A stretch of 44,624 nucleotides of DNA. Origin: Desulfobacteraceae bacterium (GTDB lineage: Bacteria; Desulfobacterota; Desulfobacteria; Desulfobacterales; RPRI01). Numbering within the stretch: position 1 is the first letter of the stretch; each line of letters starts with the position of its first letter. Location: assembly GCA_003818505.1 (NCBI GenBank), contig RPRI01000029.1, positions 1-44,624 of the forward strand. The letters run 5' to 3'. This document shows positions 37,387 through 44,624 of the stretch, in pieces. The notes under the pieces were generated by a model. It saw only the letters and a list, made by a program, of their open reading frames with translations. It had not been told where the DNA came from and searched no databases. The translations under genes and the position numbers were made by a program.

Positions 37387-38571
37387 TTACGACTTCATAT
37401 ATTTCTTTCCAGCTTTTCGATTGGGAATAATTGTTTTTAGAAAGATCTTCTTGCTTTCTTGATCATCCACCTCTCGCATTTTCTCTTCTAAAAATCGCTG
37501 GATTTCTTCTTTTTTAGGCAGTTCAAGCTGATACTTGGAGACGAACAATCGGTTGTCTATGCCGGCTATGGCATATTCCACCAGGGTGTGATCTTTTTGT
37601 GTGCAGAGCAAAATGCCAACCGGTGAATTATCTCCATCGGACATCATGTTTTTCCTGAACCAGTTGACATAGGTATTGAGCTGCCCAAGATTTTCGTGAG
37701 TGAAGGGCGCGATCTTCAACTCCACCAGAACGTGGCACTTGAGAACGCGATGATAAAAAACCAGGTCCACAAAACCGTGTGTGCTGCCGATGAGAATTCG
37801 CTTCTGACGAGCCTCAAAACAAAAACCGTGTCCCAACTCCAGTAAAAAATCCTGCAATTTGTCCAGAAGGGCATCCTCCAGGTCGGATTCGCGCATCACT
37901 TCTTTTGGCTTTATACCCAGAAACTCAAAGATGTACGGATCACGAACGGCAACTTTGGGGTCGGCCTGCTCGGTTACGGTTTTAACCTGCTCGGCCAGTT
38001 TTTTCTTATCTGTGGACAGGCAGGAGCGTTCAAAATAAAGACTTCCGATTTGTCGCTTGAGTTCCCGAAATGACCAATTTCCTTGGATACACTCGATTTC
38101 GTAAAAAGCTCGTTTCAAATCGTCATCAAGTGCGGCCAGTACTTCGAAATGGCTGTAAGACAGGCAGTTGAGAAGCTTTTCGAGTGGAATGGCAAATTGT
38201 GCGGACAGTGTCCGCACTTTTTTGGTGTCAATCATGTTTAGAAACATATGGCGCGATTGTGCGGGCACTGTCCGCACAATTTGAGGATAGGCGCGATAGA
38301 ATGTCAGATAGTTATACAACTGCCTTCGCCCGGAATTACTTATCTTATAGCTGCGCAGCTCCATAGAAAGTACATTGAGCAGGTTATCCCCATAGGAAGC
38401 TCTGTCTGAACCAGATAGCTCATATTCCGCTATATAAGCGCCAATAAACCAGTTCCGAAGAGTCAAGCTGACGTTAACTGAACGGCCAGCTTGAGCCGCC
38501 ATGTTCGCGTCCACCTGTCTGATGGCATCGACCAGTGAGTTGAAATCAAAACGTGAGAAATTATCAGACAT
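37387..38571 (-). CDS. YhcG/DUF1016-family PD-(D/E)XK nuclease domain protein
   Basis: NVSLTLRNWFIGAYIAEYELSGSDRASYG, FYEIECIQGNWSFRELKRQIGSLYFERSCLS, HGFVDLVFYHRVLKCHVLVELKI. Confidence 0.93.
   Translation of the reverse strand: MSDNFSRFDFNSLVDAIRQVDANMAAQAGRSVNVSLTLRNWFIGAYIAEYELSGSDRASYGDNLLNVLSMELRSYKISNSGRRQLYNYLTFYRAYPQIVRTVPAQSRHMFLNMIDTKKVRTLSAQFAIPLEKLLNCLSYSHFEVLAALDDDLKRAFYEIECIQGNWSFRELKRQIGSLYFERSCLSTDKKKLAEQVKTVTEQADPKVAVRDPYIFEFLGIKPKEVMRESDLEDALLDKLQDFLLELGHGFCFEARQKRILIGSTHGFVDLVFYHRVLKCHVLVELKIAPFTHENLGQLNTYVNWFRKNMMSDGDNSPVGILLCTQKDHTLVEYAIAGIDNRLFVSKYQLELPKKEEIQRFLEEKMREVDDQESKKIFLKTIIPNRKAGKKYMKS
38199..38277. repeat. Two near-perfect palindromes (GTGCGGACAgTGTCCGCAC and GTGCGGGCAcTGTCCGCAC) inside the YhcG-like ORF, 60 bp apart
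   Basis: 38199-38217 (9-bp perfect arms) and 38259-38277 (one mismatch; arms extend to ATTGTGCGGGCA/TGTCCGCACAAT). Confidence 0.85.
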
Positions 38572-38726
38572 AACCGATATCCTCTATGCTGGCTATCTTG
38601 TTCTCAAACGATTCCCCATCTGCATGCTGCTTCTGATGCGTAATCGGGTTCGGATGCCGGCGATATGTTAGCGGTATGCGCGATGACGCCATTATTGTCA
38701 GTTATAGTAGCTATATAGCAGTTAGA

Positions 38727-39398
38727 TTAAAAAATTACAATTGACTGAGGGGAATTATTGGTTGTTTCTTCCTCTTCGGCTATTAGAAAATCAATGATTT
38801 TTCTTTTGTCTGTATCCGGTCCAAATAACTCCTGGAGAGCATAATAAGCTTCGTAATCATCAGGCATCGTGGAATAATAAAAATCCTGGGCTAATTCTGA
38901 AAATGTTTCAAGGTCTTCCTGGATAACACATGCTCTGGTGTAATAAGTAATAAGGGTATCAAGAATATTTTCGAACTCGTGAAAGTACGATAAGTCTGCA
39001 AGAAGGTCAAATCTGCCCGGATACTTTTCCAGACCATAGAAAAGGAGGGCTTTTAGGTTTTTATTTGCCGCTTTGTAATATTTCCTGAGTAACGGATAGT
39101 TGGGATTCTCCGCTGTCTTTTCCTCGGAATAACTTTCAAATATCTTTTTTGATAATTTCTTTTTGTTTTCGAAATAGGCTACGAGATCTCTCTGTCGCTG
39201 GTTCTCAGGTTTAGCCTTTTTTTCTTCTATCTCTTCAAAATCAACATCATCTTCAAAATACTTGAAGCCGATTTCCTCCATTTTAGCAATATAGTCTTTA
39301 GGATGATTACGAATAATTTCACTCACTTTGTCATAAATGATTTCGTCTTTTAATTTTTTGTAGTCATCAAAGTCAGAGTCTTTATCTTTTCTGCCCAT
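38727..39398 (-). CDS. Hypothetical protein (223 aa, acidic, helical/TPR-like)
   Basis: long ORF, no family recognised. Confidence 0.6.
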   Translation of the reverse strand: MGRKDKDSDFDDYKKLKDEIIYDKVSEIIRNHPKDYIAKMEEIGFKYFEDDVDFEEIEEKKAKPENQRQRDLVAYFENKKKLSKKIFESYSEEKTAENPNYPLLRKYYKAANKNLKALLFYGLEKYPGRFDLLADLSYFHEFENILDTLITYYTRACVIQEDLETFSELAQDFYYSTMPDDYEAYYALQELFGPDTDKRKIIDFLIAEEEETTNNSPQSIVIF

Positions 39399-39410
39399 TT
39401 TGGGATATTT

Positions 39411-39535
39411 CCGATAATATTATTTATATGCGCAATATTTAATATCCGGTTCCGGGAAAAATCCGCACGCCAGATTGTGTGTTTTTTACTCCAATATTTA
39501 CTTAAAATCAAATAAGTTCTATTGAAAGCCTGTGT
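39411..39535. repeat. Intergenic repeat family copy 2
   Basis: TTATTTATATGCGCAATATTTAATATCCGGTTCC ... ACTCCAATATTTACTTAAAATCAAATAAGTTCTATTGAAAGCCTG. Confidence 0.8.
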
Positions 39536-39615
39536 AGAATCTGCTTTTTCGTTGTTTCGGTTCATACAAAATTATCACTTTACTGAAATGGCTGAAGGAA
39601 GCTCCCTGTCAGTCT

Positions 39616-39921
39616 CTATAGGGGCCGGCTCTTTCCGCAGTTCCAGCATTCTGTGAATTGCCCCTCGATATCTTCGCCGCATGAATCACATTTCCAGGCT
39701 GCCATATCTTTTTCTGAAAGGGCTTCGTCTACAATTCGTTTCGCTTCCTCAAAATCATCATTGTCAACGCATAGTTGCGGCCAGCATTCGATCGGCGGGA
39801 GCTCACCTGCTCCTGCAGTAAGAAATTCATTTTTTAACCAGCACCTGATCCCGTGTCCTTCAAGGATGTTTTGGTATATGCTTACAAGAGAGATGTTTGA
39901 GGCGCTGTAAACAGTTTTCAT
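39616..39921 (-). CDS. DUF2007-like putative signal-transducing protein with C-terminal zinc ribbon
   Basis: VYSASNISLVSIYQNILEGHGIRCWLKNE...WKCDSCGEDIEGQFTECWNCG. Confidence 0.78.
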   Translation of the reverse strand: MKTVYSASNISLVSIYQNILEGHGIRCWLKNEFLTAGAGELPPIECWPQLCVDNDDFEEAKRIVDEALSEKDMAAWKCDSCGEDIEGQFTECWNCGKSRPL

Positions 39922-39950
39922 TTCTTTTATTTATCCTCAAAGTCAGGATG

Positions 39951-40316
39951 TCAGGCTAAAAGGCGTGCCGACAAAAACAACAAACCGGCACCGGATAGAA
40001 TATTCAAATATATTATAATATTGGATATTAACAGGTTAAAATTATTTGTCGTTTTGACAATGATTTTGTGTACTATAAAAGGAATGACTCCTCCAATCCC
40101 GGTAATAATGCCAAATATCAATCCAACGGCAGAATTCCTTTCGATTTCAATTAATCCGTAAAACAAAAGAATAATAATCGGAATATGAAGAAGCAAAAAA
40201 CCTGTTATTTTCCCAGGCAGTTTTAATATTTCCCACTCTTTTTCATAAGCTGATTCGATTTCGTGTAATAATAAGAAGGTTGCATTCACAATATATAGTA
40301 TCGTTATAATTTTCAT
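39951..40316 (-). CDS. Small polytopic membrane protein (HXXEE/DUF6713-like)
   Basis: MKIITILYIVNATFLLLHEIESAYEKEWEIL plus several TM helices; start at 40316 preceded by GGAGATA. Confidence 0.6.
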   Translation of the reverse strand: MKIITILYIVNATFLLLHEIESAYEKEWEILKLPGKITGFLLLHIPIIILLFYGLIEIERNSAVGLIFGIITGIGGVIPFIVHKIIVKTTNNFNLLISNIIIYLNILSGAGLLFLSARLLA

Positions 40317-40455
40317 ATTTATCTCCTCAAATCTTAAATACTTGCACTGCCCGGCTTCTGCGGCAAGTAACGGCGCACCTACGAATTTTGAACCGAAAGA
40401 GCTATCGCATTCCCCGTAGAAAGCTACAGGGAGCTCCAATTATCCGGATAATTCT

Positions 40456-40986
40456 CTACCATATCCCCGGAAACAGTCTTTTTCGCGTTTTGGCAAAATC
40501 AGAGTATCCTTTTATCCCGAATAGCATCCTCTCTTCAATTATAATCCGCAGAAGGATCGCCGGTGCCAGAATGAAAAGAAACACACATATGGTTACCCGG
40601 TTAAAAAAATACAAGCATATTCCTGTATTGGCTATGATCATTCCTGCATAGGCTGGGTGCCTGGTAAAGCGGTATGGGCCGGAAACGACAATTTAGTGCC
40701 GGGCCACGTAACGAACTCTGTGCGAATAGAACTGCCCAAGCGTGTAGATTGCCCATAACCGATAAGAAACACCGGACAGGAAGATACTTATGCCGGCAAA
40801 ATGAGCAGCATTCGGCAACCGCCATACAGGAGGAAACCAAAGAGCCGTGAGAAAAGTAAGCGCTTGCCCAAACCCATATATTTGGCATGTCGCAAAATCT
40901 GATGTTGTTTTGCCATCAGAGTTCATGTCCTCTCTCGAAACGCGTAACTCAATCAGCATCCAAAAAACATATAAACTGATGAACAC
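40456..40986 (-). pseudogene. Isoprenylcysteine carboxyl methyltransferase (ICMT)-family membrane protein interrupted by in-frame TAA
   Basis: IYTLGQFYSHRVRYVARH*IVVSGPYRFTRHPAYAGMIIANTG...RIIIEERMLFGIKGYSDFAK is one frame with a TAA at 40693-40695. Confidence 0.8.
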
Positions 40987-41217
40987 GATATCAAAATTAA
41001 AAATATTCGTTCCATATGCCGGTCGTTCAGCCGGGCCTGATAAAAGCCAGTAGAATTATTCCCGCGAGCAAACAAAACCACATTATCACTGGTGTAAAAT
41101 CTTTACTTTTCATTAAAATCAGACCAAATTTTTCATTAGAAAGAATACCTGTTGGGCACTATCAGGCTAAAGCTGCTAATCAACCGTGCGGTTTTTGTGT
41201 TGGCTGGACAAGTACCT

Positions 41218-41730
41218 TTAGATCGAAGATTGCTCCGGGGGATCTATCAGAATCCTGCCCAGCCGGAACAGATATTTTAGCGAAAAGAGCACCAAGCCGC
41301 TTACCAGGACGATTGATATCAACAAAGAAAAAATGTTGATGCCTTTTTGAATGTGTCCAATAATAATAATCAGGGATAGAGGTAAATTCAGAAACAGCGC
41401 TGTAACCAGGCCGGGCGCATATTTCCTGAGAACTATTGTTGCTGCCAGATGAGGGAATATTGAATTCAGGCCCATCATGCCGATAAAGCCAAGATATACA
41501 TAATGGATAAAACTGCCTGAATCTCCGACAAGAAAATCAAGGACCGTTAGAATATACCCCATAATTGTTATAATAATTACAGCAAAAACAAACTGATCGG
41601 ATTCAACCGGTTCATGATATTTGTTTGCATATTTTGACCATTTGGGGAGCCATATTGCTTCTTCCAGATTATGGAGCGTAAAACCCAGAAGAAAAATAAT
41701 CTTTATGGCATTTAAGACTGATTCATTCAT
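41218..41730 (-). CDS. HXXEE domain-containing membrane protein
   Basis: LGFTLHNLEEAIWLPKWSKY and multiple TM segments. Confidence 0.75.
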   Translation of the reverse strand: MNESVLNAIKIIFLLGFTLHNLEEAIWLPKWSKYANKYHEPVESDQFVFAVIIITIMGYILTVLDFLVGDSGSFIHYVYLGFIGMMGLNSIFPHLAATIVLRKYAPGLVTALFLNLPLSLIIIIGHIQKGINIFSLLISIVLVSGLVLFSLKYLFRLGRILIDPPEQSSI

Positions 41731-41788
41731 TGTTTGTCCCTAAAAAATATTACCTGTAAAGAATCTAACAGCGGGCTTTTTCACCATC

Positions 41789-42454
41789 CTATCTTTTCTT
41801 GTTGGAATGATGTGGCAATGCAGCCGTCTTTGCCGGTCGGCGCATTGCTACGTCATGTGATCCCTTTGGAAAGAAACGACAGATGGTCACCGCGACTTCA
41901 TCCAACCACCCCTTTCTCTCTTCATCTGTGCTCGTGACGATAATATTGAACATTCGTCGATGGATATTCGGAATGCCACAAAGACCCCAAATACAGTCTC
42001 TCCATATTAATTTGAGAGGGTCGCCGAATACAGTCTTCTCCCGTGTCGTCTCAGTATTCGAAGTGTTGAAAATAAGCGCGCAGCCGGCCCTGAGGAGACC
42101 TCGTGGAACGCCTTCGCCTGTGTCTCCTTCCTGAAATTCGTAGGCCACCCCAGGTCTGATTACCCTGTCCACCCATCCTTTTAAGATTGCCGGAGGCTGC
42201 CCCCACCAATTCGGATGAACGATGACAATACCGTCAGCAAGTGAAAGCTCATCACAGTGTTGTTGGATTTCCGGTGGCAATACTGCATCTCTCGGCATCT
42301 CACCGGCTGCGAGCAAGGGGTTGAACTGTTCTTCGTACAGGTCGTGAGAGATGACTTCATGGCCATTGTCAATTAAAGTTTTCGAACACGTTGAAGCGAT
42401 GGCGTGGTTGAAACTGGATTTGTTGGGGTGTGCCACGATTACCAATACTTTCAT
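41789..42454 (-). CDS. NAD(P)H-dependent (quinone) oxidoreductase, flavodoxin-like fold
   Basis: KVLVIVAHPNKSSFNHAIA, HPNWWGQPPAILKGWVDRVIRPGVAYEF. Confidence 0.88.
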   Translation of the reverse strand: MKVLVIVAHPNKSSFNHAIASTCSKTLIDNGHEVISHDLYEEQFNPLLAAGEMPRDAVLPPEIQQHCDELSLADGIVIVHPNWWGQPPAILKGWVDRVIRPGVAYEFQEGDTGEGVPRGLLRAGCALIFNTSNTETTREKTVFGDPLKLIWRDCIWGLCGIPNIHRRMFNIIVTSTDEERKGWLDEVAVTICRFFPKGSHDVAMRRPAKTAALPHHSNKKR

Positions 42455-42476
42455 TTTGTTTTGGTTCCTGTTCTTC

Positions 42477-42600
42477 GCATAACAATTTATATGCGTAGTA
42501 TTTAATATCCGGTTCCAGAGAAAAGATGTACCACGGCCTGTTTTTTTACTTCAATATTTATATAAAATCAAATAAGTTCTGTTGAAGGCCGGGGTAAAAT
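42477..42600. repeat. Intergenic repeat family copy 3
   Basis: GCATAACAATTTATATGCGTAGTATTTAATATCCGGTTCC ... CTTCAATATTTATATAAAATCAAATAAGTTCTGTTGAAGGCC. Confidence 0.8.
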
Positions 42601-42763
42601 TTTTTTACTATCTTCCTGCCCGGTGGAAGGAGCTTGGCGGGTTTGAAGCTAAAAGCCGGAACAAACGGGTTGCTTATCAAAACGTCGATGTTAAGACGGA
42701 AATATTATTAACTTAACGCCGGTTGATGGGAGATTATTTTTACAACCGAATGCCATGTTGAGG

Positions 42764-43417
42764 TTAGGCCGCATATTTCAGCACAGCAATAAAGTGACAT
42801 CCAGTACCGGCGATGACGAACAGGTGCCAGACAAAGTGCGCATACCGAATGCGCTTGGCTGCGTAAAACCCTACTCCAGCTGTGTAGGCTGCTCCTCCTG
42901 CCAGCAGCCAGAACATTCCCCACGATGGCATATTGAGCCACAACGGCTTGATGGCAAATATGATGAGCCAACCCATGACCAGATACAAAATTGTTGAAAG
43001 CTTTTTGTACCTTATACCCCCGAAAGATTTAAAAATCACACCCGCGACAGCTATTCCCCAAACAAGACCAAACAGAGTCCATCCCAAGGCGCCTCGAAGC
43101 ACTCCAAGCGTGAACGGTGTATATGTGCCTGCGATCAGAAGGAAGATGGCGCTATGGTCAAGAATATGGAATATCCGTTTCGCCTTATTCCTCGCCAAAG
43201 CGTGGTAAAGCGTTGATATGATGTACAGAAGCACCGTTGTAAATGCGAAGACGCTCGCACCTATTATTTCATCTGAGTTATTATGCTGAACAGCAGAGAA
43301 TAGAAGAACAGGTGAGGCGGCGACTGCTGCCAGAAAACCTACACCGTGGCTGATGCTGTTTGCGATTTCCTCTCCGCGGGACTGCGTCCGTTCTTGTGAT
43401 GCAAGCGACTTCCTCAT
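42764..43417 (-). CDS. Hemolysin III family (PAQR-like) membrane protein
   Basis: ANSISHGVGFLAAV, LYHALARNKAKRIFHILDHSAIFLLIAGTYTPFTLG, HFVWHLFVIAGTGCHFIAVL. Confidence 0.92.
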   Translation of the reverse strand: MRKSLASQERTQSRGEEIANSISHGVGFLAAVAASPVLLFSAVQHNNSDEIIGASVFAFTTVLLYIISTLYHALARNKAKRIFHILDHSAIFLLIAGTYTPFTLGVLRGALGWTLFGLVWGIAVAGVIFKSFGGIRYKKLSTILYLVMGWLIIFAIKPLWLNMPSWGMFWLLAGGAAYTAGVGFYAAKRIRYAHFVWHLFVIAGTGCHFIAVLKYAA

Positions 43418-43483
43418 AGAAATAATTCCTTTGTGAATTAACGTGCCGGTCACCTGCCGGAAAGGGAAGGATAATAACGCTGG

Positions 43484-43810
43484 TTATTTGACTAATCTAT
43501 CCAGCAAGATATCTTCTACATTTCGCCTTGCATCGATAACGGATAAAACAAAAACAGTGGTATCTGATATCCTGTAAATAATTCGCCAGGGCACGACGAC
43601 CAATTCCCGATAAATGTGTATGCCTTGATCTTGTAGCTCTGGCACAATTCTACCATGTTCAGGCAAGGTGTATAGGTTTGATGCTTTTTGCTTTATTTTT
43701 TGCAGTATTTGCAGGGCACTGCCTGGATTATCAATCGCAATATGATCAATAATTTGTTTTAAATCCCGTTGCGCAACAGACGCCCATTGAACATAATGCT
43801 TTCTATTCAT
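43484..43810 (-). CDS. RelE/ParE-type toxin
   Basis: YVQWASVAQRDLKQIIDHIAIDNPGSALQILQKI...LPEHGRIVPEL...YRELVVVPWRIIYRISDTTVFVLSVIDARR. Confidence 0.9.
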   Translation of the reverse strand: MNRKHYVQWASVAQRDLKQIIDHIAIDNPGSALQILQKIKQKASNLYTLPEHGRIVPELQDQGIHIYRELVVVPWRIIYRISDTTVFVLSVIDARRNVEDILLDRLVK

Positions 43811-44089
43811 TTATGGCATTTCTTTCAATGCGCTTTCGATACCATTAAAAACGTCTTTCTGCGACTTGGTTTTACCATCCCTGATATCTGCTTCCCCTTC
43901 CGACAGAAGTTTCAAAATACCGATAGCATTGCGCATGTTTTCATAACTTTTGGGATCTTGTAGTATAGCCCTCGGTTCACCGTTTTGGGTAATTATCACA
44001 GGGCGATGCGTTTCATTAATCTGGTTAAGTAAATCCGCTGTCCGTGATTTCAAAAAAGTTACCGGTTTAATATCACTTGTAATATTCAT
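43811..44089 (-). CDS. Phd/YefM-type antitoxin
   Basis: DIKPVTFLKSRTADLLNQINETHRPVIITQNGEPRAILQDPKSYE; abuts toxin. Confidence 0.9.
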   Translation of the reverse strand: MNITSDIKPVTFLKSRTADLLNQINETHRPVIITQNGEPRAILQDPKSYENMRNAIGILKLLSEGEADIRDGKTKSQKDVFNGIESALKEMP

Positions 44090-44169
44090 AAGTTATCACC
44101 TCAAGTTCGTATATAGTACTAAATTAAGACCGAATGTCAAGCTTTTATATCCAACGGTTTGCGTTACTT

Positions 44170-44525
44170 GTGCTGGGGCGGGCGTGGACTCTGCTTGTGA
44201 GCAGGAAAAACTCAAAGCCAGAAAAATGCTTGAAAATGCGAAAGAATCCCCAGCGTCCAGTACACGCTTTGTGTACGCCCGGCACGGGCGTGAATTTATG
44301 GGGTGAAAGTCCCCATGTGCTCCGTAACGCAATGAACCCGAACGGGGGAGCGAATATACGGGCGCGACGCAAGGAACGCAATCCTCAAGTATCAACTTGC
44401 GGTGGCCGTCATTTATTCAAAGAGCTGTGAGTGATATTTAAGCCGACTACGGGTCCGCTTGTCTTTGGGAACCGCCTGGTGCGGACCCGCATGCCAGGTG
44501 GTGTGGGCTTTCTATTACCCACAAG
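44170..44525 (+). mobile_element. Group II intron-like RNA remnant without a reverse transcriptase ORF
   Basis: GTGCTGGGG... 5' part, GGGGTGAAAGTCCCC element, and domain V-like hairpin ACCGCCTGG-TGCG-GACC-CGCA-tg-CCAGGTGGT (44470-44501) with a 2-nt bulge. Confidence 0.5.
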
Positions 44526-44536
44526 TACAAGTGATT

Positions 44537-44624
44537 CTATCGCCGGGCCTCTTCCTTGAACAGCTTGATGTTTGTCTCAACGAGCTGCTCAATGATTTTT
44601 CGCACCCGCGCATGGTTGGCGATC
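44537..44624 (-). CDS. Partial CDS (C-terminus only), unknown
   Basis: Open frame ...IANHARVRKIIEQLVETNIKLFKEEARR* running off the window edge. Confidence 0.45.
   Translation of the reverse strand, partial: IANHARVRKIIEQLVETNIKLFKEEARR

Noticed and set aside
38572-38726. Intergenic GTTAGCGGTATGCGCG...CGCCATTATTG segment as a further attC
   Set aside because: Does not fit RYYYAAC/GTTRRRY geometry and lacks homology to the three repeat copies.
41763-41807. ATCTAAC...GTTGGAA as a fourth attC
   Set aside because: Right-hand 7-mer fails GTTRRRY and it overlaps the end of a coding region.

Overview
The window looks like a chromosome segment of an anaerobic, sulfate-reducer-type (Desulfobacterota-like) bacterium; the taxonomy is inferred from gene content only. 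Positions 1-32 kb are mostly core genes: ilvE, UGPase, a diadenylate cyclase-YbbR fusion, a CBM48 protein, an MBL hydrolase, a PfkB kinase, a TPR protein, an NtrC-type regulator/kinase pair, TetR, a SulP transporter with an unusual signalling cassette, a phosphohexomutase, RtcB/archease, two MoeA-type proteins, a DEAD-box helicase, a methyltransferase, an AmrS-type radical SAM enzyme, and an AGPS-like/GlpD pair. From about 32.3 to 44.6 kb every supported gene is on the minus strand and the content is accessory: MazEF-like and Phd/RelE-like TA modules, three PD-(D/E)XK-type nucleases in a row, HXXEE-type membrane proteins, an interrupted ICMT gene, orphan ORFs, recurrent intergenic repeats and group II intron-like remnants. 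Strongest candidates for something undescribed: (1) a two-gene nuclease cassette (34825-37020) whose second protein has two HTH-like modules, four ~64-aa homing-endonuclease-type repeats and a C-terminal PD-(D/E)XK-like domain; (2) a probable sigma-54-driven small RNA (about 7698-7800, minus strand) downstream of an NtrC-family regulator, with two near-identical palindromes upstream and an anti-Shine-Dalgarno stretch; (3) a unidirectional accessory array with ~105-165 bp repeats just upstream of start codons (integron-like or mobile-repeat-like); (4) a SulP-linked phosphorelay containing a cytidylate-kinase-like/BON/receiver fusion and a degenerate kinase. No searches were run; family calls come from reading motifs in the translated ORFs.
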